A DNA stretch of 64,000 nucleotides from Podarcis raffonei (Eukaryota > Chordata > Lepidosauria > Squamata > Lacertidae): the NCBI RefSeq assembly GCF_027172205.1, contig NC_070614.1, forward strand, positions 40,926,001 to 40,990,000, written 5' to 3'. This document shows positions 22,801 through 32,620 of the stretch, in pieces. Under the pieces are notes generated by a model. It did not search any database. It was given only the letters and a program-made list of their open reading frames with translations, and had not been told where the DNA came from. The translations under genes were made by a program, and so were the position numbers. How positions within the stretch are numbered: the stretch's first letter is position 1; each line of letters starts with the position of its first letter.

Positions 22801-25800
22801 AGGAGCTGGAAAGAAACAGCCTACTTGGGACTCAAATCTAGCTTGGAGGGGAGAAATTCTTCTTAGGAAAAGAAGAAACTCCCAAACCCAATGAAGGGAG
22901 GGGGTGCAGAGAGCCCTTTAGTCTATTACTTAAAGTACCTCAGGAGCAGGAGTGTTAAAGGGGGTGGATAACTGAAAGAAAGTATCACCGTATAAAGGAA
23001 CCAAACCTATAACGCAAAAACAACCGAGGATGAATTAAAGTGAAATCGCACTGTATTCTTGAAGTAACCTAAGTTTAATCCATTTGTGTTATCTTGCCTT
23101 AAATAAATCTTTTATTGTTTATTTAAAGAAAATCTGAGACTCCTAGTTACCCCCTCACAAAGATCCTCCACAGGATACTCTGGGCTAGAATTTTATGAGG
23201 GAAGGTGGGGAAAACCTTTGGGTAAAGGGTTGTTCAGTGAGGTGGGGGCAATTCATCTGAGTGAGAGTGGGCCCAATGGCGTGAGGGGGAAAAGTGGTGA
23301 CGCACCCGTCATAGCAGCACTTGATATAAAACTTAGAAACTTATAATAAGACTTAACCTTAACACTAAGCATACAGAACAGAATATGAGACCAAAGAAAG
23401 AGAAAATAAGAGTGAGAGCCAGGCTCCTCCTGGCCTTACTATTATAGTCAGCTCAACCTTGACAGAAACATAACAGAATGAGTTTAAACCAGCTGTACAC
23501 AGCTTCCCAGCAGAAATAACCAAAACATCAGAAACCTTCCTGTTTCTCTCACATGGAAATAAACCTTCTAGAACATTCCTGAACTAATCAGAATAGGAAA
23601 GATCTCTACACATCAGATCAATACTTTCTGTACTAAGAAATGAAGACTGACACAGGGGGAAATGGCGCCAAAGGAGGGCCTAAGGCGTTCCTTTCTGCCT
23701 TGGGTCCCGGCTTACCTCACTGCAGCAGGCAGACATTTTCTCTCAACCTTAGCAAGAGTCAAAATGTTTTTTAACTCCCCACCCTCTTCCCAAGTGAAAA
23801 TAAATTGAAAATAAAATTTTATTGCTTCTTTTATTTCCTTTATTTATTTTATTTATGATTCTGACCTGTATGCCACACTGTCTCTTCTATTTATAAAAAT
23901 ATTTATATTAACCAGACCTTTGGCTGATTAATATTCTACAGCCTTTTAAATGTGTCTGTGGGAAGGGGAGTGTTATTGTTTTGCTGTTTTGTTTTACTTG
24001 TTTACTTGGTTTTATCCTGTATTTTATTCTGCGAACCGCCCTGGGATGTTATGATGAAGGGTGGTATATAAATCCAATAAAAAATAAATAGATTTATATA
24101 TTGCTGTAACGTAATTCCCTGGGGAGGTCACTTTGGTGCTGTTAACACACAGTTGGGTTCACCTCCAGAGGTGCACTCCATTGTCTTTTGAGACAGATGA
24201 ATGCCAACAATATCACAACAGTTTACAAAAAAACATAAGAAACATAAATTAAACATTATTATAAATCAATTTGAATATTTCCCATGGACATGCCATGGAC
24301 CACCTAAATGAAGGTTGTGAACCACTGCTGATCAATCCACAGACCAGAGTTTGGGAACCCCTGATATAGGAGAAATCCTAAGATCTCTGGTCCAAATCTA
24401 GTCCTATATCGAGAATGTTTGCTGCCATGTACACAGCTACAGTTAACTTCATTAGGAGAAGAATGACTACCTGAGGTTAAAGATCCACCGAACTATGAAC
24501 CCATCAGCCTAACCTACTTTACAGGGTGGTTGTGAGCCTAGCCACCCCCCATCCTAAATTCACTTTGGAATGAGTTGCTTCCTTCTGTCTCCCTCCCCGA
24601 TACATTAAGGAAGACATTCTTTTCTTGGTTTTTGCTGGCCTCCTATTTTATCTGCACCTTCTAAGCAAGTAAGAGAAGTTCACTACACGCTCAGCCTCAA
24701 GGGGAGAAAACAAGAGAATCTTGAGAATTCTTGAGACTGATTTCAAAGTGGATGCCACACCAAGTCTCTGCTTAGTCACTTCCCCTTAACCAAGAGCCAC
24801 CTTAAGAGGACCCTGAATCTTTTCAGACCAGAAAAATAACAGGCAAGATGGAGACAGGCAAAGTCATCACCCCAATTGGGAGAGGATGCTGGCATACAGG
24901 TGACACACACAGCAGAGCCTCCAAAGAGAAAAGTTCAGGAACTCATATGTAGGAGTAAGAGATCTTTCAAGAGCAACACTGAAGTGATTGAATAATTCAG
25001 CCCTAGAGAACAGAATTCTAAAATAAAGTGCCAACTTTTTAATCAGCCCTGTTCCTAGCCCTTTATTAGCAGACTATTTTGCAAAAAACAAACAAACCAA
25101 GCCAGTGGTCCAGCTTGCCCTCAATGCCAGAAAGGTTTGACGGTGCCTGTTTCTACAGATCAAGTGGCTGTTTAATGCCCTTGCAATTACTGTTTTTTCT
25201 AATAAATTTACAAGATTAATGGAGACAGAACCAAAAAAAAGAGGGAAGATAACAGCAGTTCTCTAGGACCCATAAATCACCCAATAATGTTGTTTTTACA
25301 AATCAAAACCTTGATGATAATTTAAGTATAGACGTTACCCTTTGATGGTTGTTTCATTAGGAACATCCTCCATCAGACTCCCTTTTGTCTTCTGGGAATA
25401 GGATTTCTTTTCAGCTGGGGTTAATTCGGGTGTTGATTTCTTGAGCTGCATCCTGGCTAGATCCTCTGAGGTTTGGAAGAAGGCTGTGCCGAGAAATCAA
25501 GAAAGCACCAATAAACATCTTCAGTAACCCTGTACAATTAGATCTCTTCATAAGATGAATGTGTAGAGGGAGTCAGGATCAGGCCCACAGATCCTGGCCC
25601 CAACCTTATAGTCATGCACATACAAGCTGTTAAGTGTCTAGATAACTAGAAAATGAGAATTGGCACTACGCATACATATTTTCTGTGGTTTTTGATGAAC
25701 GCACAGAAATCAGGGACTTCCTAGTCAACTGCTCAAGGCTTACGAGCCAAAATACGGTTTATCTATACCTGAGTAATGTCAAAGAAAAAAGAAAATTAAT

Positions 25801-28800
25801 ACCAGGTTTTTGCATCAAGAGTCAAGATTCTGCAGCCAGTAGACGTGTTGCAGAATCAACATCCCTGTATATATAATTATTCTGCTTCTAAGTAGTATAT
25901 ATTTGGCTAAGAAGTATATATTTGTTACTCCCTAGATTTCTGTGCCCAAAACACCACTACTAAAGTGGTTTACAGCAAGGAAGCAGAAGCTGAACACAAA
26001 ATATATGCTGCACTGGAGTCAGATTTAGATATCCATTTGTTTTAAGTGACTTTCTTAAAAATTCACTTTTGCTATGGGAAGTCTTTGATTTATTACAACT
26101 GGGGCTTTGGCCTACTGAGCAACAACTCATCCCATCCAGTGTTCCCTTTATTGTGGATACAAACCTCCTTTTGAGTTCTCAGATCTCTCCCTTCTCGTGG
26201 GAGACCCGCTTGTCCTTTTTCTCTTGGAGCAATTCAGTTGTTGGGCTCCCTCTTCTTCTCCCTTTGATGCAGAGATGCCAGGAATTTCCACCCCACTTCC
26301 TGTTCCTTCGGATTTGCCACAGTTCCCATCGCTGGTTCCACTTCCTTTGCTAGAGGACGGAGGGGCACTTGGGCTCTCGGCCCCACTTCCTACCCGCGGA
26401 GATGCAGAGCTCTCTAGATCCTCATCTCTATCTCTGTTCTCTGTGGACATGGCAGCAGCAGTGGGGTTCTCAGCTACATCTGGGGCATCTGGAGTCTTGA
26501 CTTCTCTTTCTTTGCTGAAGAGCAGGAGACTGGCATCTGGGTCCTCAGTGCAGCTTGCACTCACTGGAAGCCTAACAGCATCATCTGGGCTCTGAGATTC
26601 ACTTCCCGCCTCTGAGGATACAGGAAAACATATAGTCTCAACCTCTCCTACGCCCTCTGGGGACTGGGGAGCATCCTGGTTTCCAGATCTAGCCAGATCC
26701 ATGCTCTTGGATCCACTTCCTTCCCCTGAAAATTCAACAGAGTCTGGGACCTGAAGGTCATTCCTGAGATTCAAGTGATCTGAAAGCATCAGATTAAAAA
26801 AACAAACAAGTAAGTAAAGGGGGGGGGCTCAATACTTCGTCATTACAAATTCAATTTCCTTCCTTTTACAATTAACTGAAAGTAATGCCCAATGACTCCT
26901 GTTGAAGCAGGGTGGATAAAAATCAATGATTTTAAAAAAATAAAAAATCAGATTTTTAAAATTAAATTTGATTTTTAAAATAAAATGCTTTTGGAGGAAA
27001 AATCTTTCTAAAGATAGTTTCCTGTTTAAGTTGCATTATTGTCCAAAAGCTATTCATCAGGAAATAAGGATTTGTTTTAAGTTTTTCATGTGTGCTAAAA
27101 TTCAGTCTAAGTTGTTGTTTTTTTATTTAAAAAAAGTTGTTTAACCACATCAGTTAGCAAACATGGATACATATGCTATAATGTTATTGTTTTCATTAAA
27201 GAATTTTTTAAAATTGTTACTAAGGAAATGATTATTTTTCTCCTTCCAGTAACGTACAGCAGAAAAGTTATCCAAATATAAACAGCTAACTTATTAAACC
27301 TCAAAATAATTTTGTAATTATCTGTCCATGTATTTCTAATAGTGTAACCAAATCAGTAATTTTTGATATAACTGTAAAAACTACTCTGAAAATTTATTAT
27401 TCCAAAAATGAAACCTTCATCTGGTTGTAAATATTAAGATTATACTAGCAAGAATGAGTCTTTCTGTAGAAAAAGGAAAAAGATTTAAATCAAGTCTTGC
27501 TGACTAGTGATTTAAATCGATTTGATTTAAATCAAATCCTCCCTGTGTTGAAGAAAAATCAAAAGCATCTGAGAGGTCTTGGAGAACTATCAGGCCTGCC
27601 TTCCCCTTACCTTTTTCCCAGCACAGGCCAGCCGGCAGAGAAACTCATTGCCATAACTGAGCTTGAAAACCAAGCCAAACCACACACAGTTATCCTGGCA
27701 ACCTTCCAAATCCCTGACCTGGGGTGAGAGGAAGGACAGTTTTCTTGCATTGCCAAAGACCCTCAATCCCCCTGTATTGTTTCTTAATGGCCCTAGCTTG
27801 GCCAGGTCGTTTTGCATAAATTAGTTCAGGAATTCTTCTGCAACTTGTATTTCTCCCTTCACATCCCAAATAATCAAAATCCTACCATATATTAATTTCT
27901 AGGGTGTGAGGGAGGTCCCCCAAACTTATAATCATGTAAATGAAAGTTCACAAAAGCAGCACTAACAGCTTTGGACGAAATTCAAGACGCAAGAGGACTT
28001 CAAGACATAGAGAATTTGGTGCTGCTGCAGGTGAGAATTTAACCCTTAGGAAAAACAGAAAGCACCTCCAGGTTTTAAAAAGTGTTACTCACCATCTTCT
28101 ACATATTCAGAAATGGGCTGAAGGCTTGGGAAGGCTTGCCTCAGGTTTTCCAGGCAGTCCAAGAACAGTTCCTGAGTTGATTCTCTTTTTCCCAGCACTA
28201 ACTCGATCAGGCATTCCACAAATGCTTGTGGATCCTTTATTTCACTCAGGGAGAAGAACTCCCCCTGTGTGAGGAGCAGGTGGGAATCTGCCACATCCAA
28301 GATCAGCTCTGAGTCGATTAGAAGAAGATCTTCTGCTAATTTCCTTCTAGCCCTCCATATAATTTCAGTTGGGTTTTTCCCAGAAAATGCCATGGCTTCC
28401 AGGCAGGTAGCCCTAAAATTGTTGAAGAATGAACACACACTGTCTTTGTATAAACAGCATTGCTCTCTAAGGATTTGGAGTAATTGATCCAGCAAATGTC
28501 CAACACCAAATCTGTAATTCAACAGAGAAAGCACCTGTATGATATCGAGCGACAGAATCGTCTGGCCACAATTTTTGCCCATGGTATGATTATTTTCCAC
28601 CTAGTCATTTTGACACCCTATTTGCCAAATTTAACAATTCCAAAATACAGACATGCTTTTCACTTTCGCAAGACTGAATATGCTGCCTTCGGCTGTACTT
28701 GAGGGTCGATTTCAAACAATTCCACTGGAAAAATGGTTATGTGCCTGGGGAGATGGCAGTATTGAGTCAGTGGCTCATGTGCTTCTGGCTTGCCCTCTTT

Positions 28801-30304
28801 ATAAAGATTTGAGTTTATTATTACCCCTCTATTATTGTCTGTGCTGGGCTGCTCAACCATTGCTACTGTGTCCTTCCTTGAGCAGATCAAGATGATCAGG
28901 TGACAGCGAAAACTGCAAGGTTTTTAGCGGGGGCAATTAGAATAAGATCTATTATTAGATTACTGATGTAAACCTCCAAAATGTATTTTCTACAGTTAAC
29001 TCTAAACCTGTATCTTCAGTACATTTTATTTCATTGCTATGGCTAGTGGCTGAAGCAAATAAAGACTTTTCTTCTTCTTCTGATCCAGCAAATGCTAATT
29101 GAACTATTTTCCCATCCTGAGCATTTATTTATTCAAGATGGGGCCTGCCACTAGCAGGATATAAGAAATCTGACTGAATGAGCATTCACTTTCAATAGAT
29201 TAAGTGGATATCCTCACAAATGAGTGGTTTGCCTGCCCTGTTGTTACTGTCTAGCAGTATAGATTAGCTGCAACAAAGGCTACAAATAGCGTGATTAGAT
29301 TAACATTACCACCTTCCTTTCTGGTGGGGGTTCTGTGCCTTTAGAAGCTAAGTCATGGGTAGAAATTCAACAGGTTCTGCTCTTTCAGCACAGCATTGAG
29401 AAGCTGCATGTGTTGGTATCTGCCTGTTAGGCAGTTATTCAAGGCTTAGAGATTGTATGCAAGCTTTTGGGGGGGGGCAATCGCCAATATTTATAATATA
29501 TTTAAAATATTATGCCCATCCTGAAATATAATAAATTATTTTAAAAACAATTCCAAATAAAGCTTATCTACAGCTTTAAGATTGCTTTTAAAGGAGCGGA
29601 AAATCTAAAGTTTCCCATAAAAATGTTCAAACTTCAAAGGAAGCCCAACTGCAGTGCAAAAATGAATCCAACCTTAATTTGGCAAGGGGGGTTGACAATA
29701 AAAAGGTATTGAAAATGTATATGTTTAGGGAAGCTTTTAGTGTTTAATAGACTATTGTATTTTAATATTCTGTTGAAAGCTACCCAGAGTGACTGGGAAA
29801 ACCCAGCCAGATGGGTGGGGTATAAATAATAAATTATTATTATTATGTACACATAACTGTTGTACAAAAACTTGGGAGCACCAAAACACAATGATCTGAT
29901 GTACATTAAATATTCGTGTTCTCAAGTTTGTTGTGCTAATTTAGGATCGCACTGATATATGTTTGTTAAATTTACACCCCCTTCCTTCCTCCAAAATTTC
30001 ATTGATTTGCTTGCATTTCGAGGAGCAAGGCTTCTTGTTTATCAGAGTATTTAATGCTTCCAGTAACTTGTATTTTCGCAATTGCTACTTGTTTTAGCTT
30101 TTGAAGTGGCTTTTATCTGAGAGCTGACTTTGCACCTCTGAATTAATAGCCGTGAAAGACTCCATTAGCTATTCTGCGTTCACACAAGCACACACAAAAT
30201 CCACCTATGTTTTTCTGTTTATTGCAAGCAGAGGTTAAGGAATATGGTCAGTAAAAATTATAGCTGACAACCTAAATCATCAAAATTAAATGCATATACT
30301 TACG
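12152..30304 (-). CDS. CARD-CARD very large interferon-inducible GTPase (VLIG/GVIN1/URGCP family)
   Basis: Seven coding exons (28093-28393, 26165-26779, 25339-25483, 20885-21180, 19211-19282, 17717-17788, 12152-16872) join in phase to 6222 bases, 2073 residues plus stop. A noncoding first exon ends at 30304. Domains in order: CARD 1 (about 5-95), Ser/Glu/Pro-rich linker (101-305), a 48-residue linker exon, CARD 2 (about 358-445), two 24-residue linkers, then the VLIG body from 501. The body has the family mark DVLCAVLLCSDSFLQQ, P-loop GVQSTGKS at 1125-1132, DTEGL at 1178-1182, and a C-terminal CGKQCPFCKVPC...H..HRPQG near 1930-1960. As in mouse and human VLIGs, the body is one giant exon. VLIGs are cytosolic/nuclear GTPases induced by interferon; two N-terminal CARDs suggest inflammasome or caspase recruitment (inference). 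No disabling change is visible. Confidence 0.92.
16873..19210 (-). other. Introns 6 and 7 of the VLIG gene (exon 7 lies within)
   Basis: Apart from exon 7 at 17717-17788, I see inverted-repeat debris. One piece is around 17825-18240, with CCATAGTTTA and TAAACTATGG-type halves. Another is at 18890-18990, with an ACAGTTCCCAGGATACTTTG motif common in reptile MITEs. There is no additional exon. Confidence 0.35.
17717..17788 (-). CDS. VLIG gene exon 7: 24-residue charged linker
   Basis: The acceptor GTGTTTCTAG precedes VPAGQEKEDELESEAEQKKK, then HACK, and the donor is AAAG|GTATTT. It is 72 bases, phase 1 to 1, the same length and phase as exon 6. The two look like modular linker exons, possibly related by duplication, though the sequences are not close. 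Confidence 0.72.
19211..19282 (-). CDS. VLIG gene exon 6: 24-residue linker
   Basis: The acceptor TTCTCCCTAG precedes ERLPPEEKTGSPGVLGETEE, which continues AIPK, and the donor is AAAG|GTATCT. It is 72 bases and keeps phase 1 to 1. It is acidic and proline-containing, with no domain. Confidence 0.72.
19951..20276. mobile_element. Non-autonomous DNA transposon with TACCGTATATACTC ends
   Basis: It starts TACCGTATATACTCAAGTAT and ends with the inverse ACTCGAGTATATACGGTA. The interior carries TATAAGCCGA-type repeats near both ends. It is about 326 bases, GC-rich inside and non-coding, and lies in intron 5 of the VLIG gene. Confidence 0.65.
20310..20860 (+). repeat. L1-like LINE 3' end
   Basis: The frame reads EEWLLKLSGYLELAKLTEMV and then REWDVFANYMKKV, the usual C-terminal end of lizard L1-like ORF2. 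An AT-rich 3' tail with AATAAAACATTTTAAAA follows. A second copy of the same end is at 39.35 kb. Confidence 0.6.
20885..21180 (-). CDS. VLIG gene exon 5: CARD 2 (caspase-1-like)
   Basis: The acceptor TTCTACCACAG and donor CATG|GTGAGT bound 296 bases. The peptide GGEIIRKARKQLIEILQKDL, then ELVLDELFSQSIITEEEYEA, then KKIRKLLIMIQKMGEIACGK follows the caspase-1 family CARD: LLDEL...VL..EE, DK.R.LID.V..KG..AC. This makes CARD-CARD pairing with caspase-1 or its adaptors the natural guess. Confidence 0.88.
21712..23313. mobile_element. Probable old LTR (solitary-LTR-like) insertion in VLIG intron 4
   Basis: It is a 1.6 kb block with ends TGTGATGG and CCGTCATA, flanked by the 5-base direct repeat GCAGC at 21707-21711 and 23314-23318. 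It holds TATA-like CTTTATAAGG and CAATAAAG poly(A)-like signals and no long reading frame. Size, short target duplication and signals point to an LTR of gypsy or ERV type. It is a decayed fossil without coding parts, and the family is uncertain. Confidence 0.4.
23319..25338. other. Rest of VLIG intron 4
   Basis: It contains an L2/CR1-type 3' end near 23990-24090, with the GTGGTATATAAATCCAATAA tail. The remainder is plain intron sequence. I see no exon or RNA gene. Confidence 0.35.
25339..25483 (-). CDS. VLIG gene exon 4: linker
   Basis: The acceptor CTCGGCACAG is followed by FFQTSEDLARMQLKKSTPEL; the exon ends NETTIK and the donor is AAAGG|GTAACG. Phase 1 in and 2 out fits CARD 2 exactly. 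It is a charged linker with no known domain. Confidence 0.75.
26165..26779 (-). CDS. VLIG gene exon 3: acidic, Ser/Pro-rich linker
   Basis: The acceptor GATGCTTTCAG and donor GGAG|GTTTGT enclose 615 bases, phase 1 to 1. The 205 residues are low in complexity and rich in Ser, Glu, Asp, Pro and Gly, with no fold expected. Near the end is the basic cluster KRKRTSGSPTRRER, a possible nuclear localisation signal. The donor is the weakest splice site in the gene, and phase agreement on both sides supports it. Confidence 0.78.
26908..27545. mobile_element. hAT-like MITE (CAGGGTGGATAAAAATC family)
   Basis: It runs from CAGGGTGGATAAAAATCAAT to the inverse-like ...AAATCAAATCCTCCCTG. It is flanked on both sides by the perfect 8-base duplication TGTTGAAG, the hallmark of hAT insertion. 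The interior is AT-rich and non-coding. An oppositely oriented copy lies at 41.1 kb. It sits in VLIG intron 2. Confidence 0.8.
28093..28412 (-). CDS. VLIG gene exon 2: start codon and CARD 1
   Basis: The acceptor CAATTTTAG lies just upstream and the donor is GATG|GTGAGT. The start is ATG at 28391-28393 in GAAGCCATGG, a strong Kozak context. The peptide begins MAFSGKNPTEIIWRARRKLA and has the six-helix CARD pattern, with ILDVADSHLLLTQGEFFSL and QELFLDCLENLRQAFP as helix 2-3 and helix 5. An upstream open stretch in the same frame would cross the splice acceptor and is not used in this model. Confidence 0.82.
28499..29080 (+). mobile_element. 5'-truncated LINE insertion in VLIG intron 1
   Basis: The 14-base target duplication TGATCCAGCAAATG occurs at 28485-28498 and 29081-29094. 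The insert carries LNMLPSAVLEGRFQTIPLEK and ESVAHVLLACPLYKDL, the same C-terminal finger family as at 7.7 kb. It ends in GCAAATAAAGAC plus a (CTT)n run. It is 5'-truncated, as usual for LINEs. The insertion lies less than 100 bases upstream of the CARD 1 exon. Confidence 0.8.
29690..29848 (+). repeat. L2-type LINE 3' end
   Basis: It contains TTAGGGAAGCTTTTAGTGTT, then CTACCCAGAGTGACTGGGAA and GCCAGATGGGTGGGGTATAA, ending in (TTA)n. The same 3' end appears at 9.7 and 44.4 kb. Confidence 0.75.
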
Positions 30305-30380
30305 TGAGATGTAAAGCGCAGTGCCTACGTTCGTTCCCTGCGAGTTAAGTTTCTATGCTTTGCGCTTTCGCTTTTCCTGT
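30304..30380 (-). other. Noncoding first exon of the CARD-CARD-VLIG gene (5' boundary approximate)
   Basis: On the minus strand a strong donor CTCAC|GTAAGT lies with its GT beginning at 30303, shortly after an ISRE. No ATG-led frame joins to the CARD exon, whose own ATG sits 20 bases inside it. The 5' end is a guess from the ISRE position. Confidence 0.6.
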
Positions 30381-30407
30381 AAACGACCCCACCGCTAGAG
30401 AACAGAA

Positions 30408-30418
30408 GAAACGAAACT
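30408..30418 (-). promoter_or_regulatory. ISRE upstream of the CARD-CARD-VLIG gene
   Basis: The plus strand reads GAAACGAAACT, a perfect GAAANNGAAAC(T) interferon-stimulated response element (ISGF3/IRF site). It lies about 105 bases upstream of the first-exon donor. A second IRF-like site, CTTTCGCTTTTC, is at 30365-30376. This is the expected control for a VLIG gene. Confidence 0.7.
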
Positions 30419-31358
30419 GAAGGTAGAAAAAAAGGAAACACATTTAACTGTTTCTATGACTAGATGGGCTGGGAGGAGCTGGGAGGAGATTGTGCTATTG
30501 CCTCTGACTGATTGCTTTGTCATTGTTACTTATTAGTTCATACCGTTGTTTATACACATTATATCCAATTGTTTTAAGTTGCTTTAAATTTCATCTTCTG
30601 TAAGTTGCTATATCTTGTTTTATTTTCTATCTGCAAATTCCACAGTCTTTCATAATACCAGTGAACTTGTAGACTAATAAACTGAGTGATTTGTTTCAGT
30701 CACAATCCATTCCTGTGGTCTTACTGGTTCCACTTGGTTCCTTCTGAGCAAATTAGAACCTTGAATGAAGGTTAATGCATTGGCCAGGATTTGGCACGAT
30801 ATTTGGATCTCCAAATAAACAATGGCCACCTGTCAATCAAACCCACTTGGATCACCGGTGCTTAAAATGCCACCATTTCCAAACTTCTTTGTCTCTCTTG
30901 ACCCCACTCAAACTACAACTGCTGCTCGAAGCCAACAGCACCAGAGGTGGCAACTGCTTTTTGCCGTGTTAACTTGTGCATGGACAATCAGACCAATGTT
31001 CTGATATAGGGTTTTATTTCCATTTTGCTCTGCATATTAAATTATCGTTTGGGATAAGCTGCTGAATTGGATTTCTGAGCTATGTCGAACTCTGGACGCA
31101 CTCAAGGGGTGTTTTCTCCCCCATCTCCTCCATCGCCCAGTGCTTGGGATAGCGGGTGGGTGGATAGATTGAAGTAGGCAAGCAGGAGATTTGGGATTCA
31201 TCTGGATGCTTCCCTGCTCCAGAGGAGACCCATTTAATGATTTAATTTACCAAAATTGGGAATGCCTAAATGCTTTACCTTGTGTGATTAATTCTAGAAT
31301 GCTCCCCAGTAACTCTCGTGTGATTAAAATAAATAAAAAAATGTCCAGTAGCACTGTA

Positions 31359-31618
31359 AAGGTAAAGGGACCCCTGACCATTAGGTCCAGTCGCAGACAA
31401 CTCTGGGGTTGTGGCGCTCATCTTGCTTTACTGGCCTTGGGAGCCGGCGTACAGCTTCCAGGTCATGTGGCCAGCATGACTAAGCGGCTTCTGGCGAACC
31501 AGAGCAGCACACAGAAACGCTGTTTACCTTCCTGCCAGAGCAGTACCTATTTATCTACTTGCACTTTGATGTGCTTTCGAACTGCTAGGTTGGCAGGAGC
31601 AGGGATAGAGGAGAGCTA
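31359..31618 (-). repeat. Sauria-type SINE
   Basis: The plus strand begins AGGTAAAGGGACCCCTGACC then ATTAGGTCCAGTCG. This is the reverse of the BovB-like 3' tail of Sauria SINEs, followed by the AGCATGACTAAGCGGCTTCT body. The tRNA head is mostly lost. Confidence 0.85.
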
Positions 31619-31684
31619 ATGTTTCTCTGTGAATGTACCATATTGGCCCGAATACAAGCCACATCTTTAAAATTGGAGGAGCCA

Positions 31685-32620
31685 ACCTGTAGTAAAGTTA
31701 GTGTTTAATTAGAAGCTATTCCTTGGTCAAGCAATGAGAGTGAGGCCTTGTGGGTAACCAACAAGCCACAAGGACCATGGGAAATAAGCTCTGTCCCTTT
31801 AACCCCAGACTAACAGGCTCCTTGGGTGTGAAAGGTTTATTATGGGAAAGGAAACCCCTGATTTAATGAAATGTTTGACACCTGGGTCCAAAGTTATGTG
31901 CATTCCCTCAGTGATGTTATCTAGCCTTGAATTGCCTGGGAATGTACATCTGCATAAACTTCACGAAGGGAGGAAACGCCTTTGATTTAGGCTCTGGGTT
32001 CTTAATGGGTCCAGCTGCCAGAAGTTAGATTGATTAGCTTGCCAGCCAGTCATTGGAGAATTTAAAAATACTCAAAAGTTATGATTGGTTTTGGGGGTTC
32101 CGATGCCATGTGCAAATTGGGGATAAAAGGTTTGGGAAATGGCCGAGAAAGTGCGCTCTGCAATCTGCAAATCCCCCGGCTGCTGAGGTTCCAGCTAAGT
32201 AGCCGTCCTTTCGTCCTTTGTGATGGAGAACTGTTAACATCTTTTGAATGCAGATCATTGAAAAGGACTCTAACTATTCTATCAGTGTCTTAGTCGTGAG
32301 TATGTAAGTTAGCTAGACTTTACAATGTCTTTATTTTTCTTGTCTGTAACTTGCTAAAAGAAGTGCCTGCTTATTTGAGCATGTTATCTTATGTTCTTTT
32401 TAAATAAATTTTAAGAAAGAAACTGTTTTAGTTGTGTGCCTTTCCGGGGGAAAAGCTAATTCCTAGCCTTACGCTTGGTTGTGCTCTACCGTAGAATTTC
32501 TATCTGCAAGTCTGTAACTATTACTTGTGGAGTGGGGGTAACCAGCGATAACGGGACACAGCCTTCTCCCTGGGTTGTGGCTCTGGATTCCCCGGGACAA
32601 AGGGAGTGGTGGCAGCCTTA
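31685..32620 (+). mobile_element. Possible old LTR fragment
   Basis: AT-rich sequence with a TATA-like GGGGATAAAAGG near 32118, a TTTAAATAAATTTT poly(A)-like site near 32398, and a following AGGGAGTGGTGGCAGCC that could be a primer-binding region. No matching second LTR or coding part is visible. It is decayed, of uncertain family, and possibly not an LTR at all. Confidence 0.3.

Noticed and set aside
28085-28600. A longer N-terminus for the VLIG protein from an upstream in-frame start
   Set aside because: The extra codons cross a convincing splice acceptor and run into a LINE insertion at 28499. The ATG in GAAGCCATGG at 28393 fits better.
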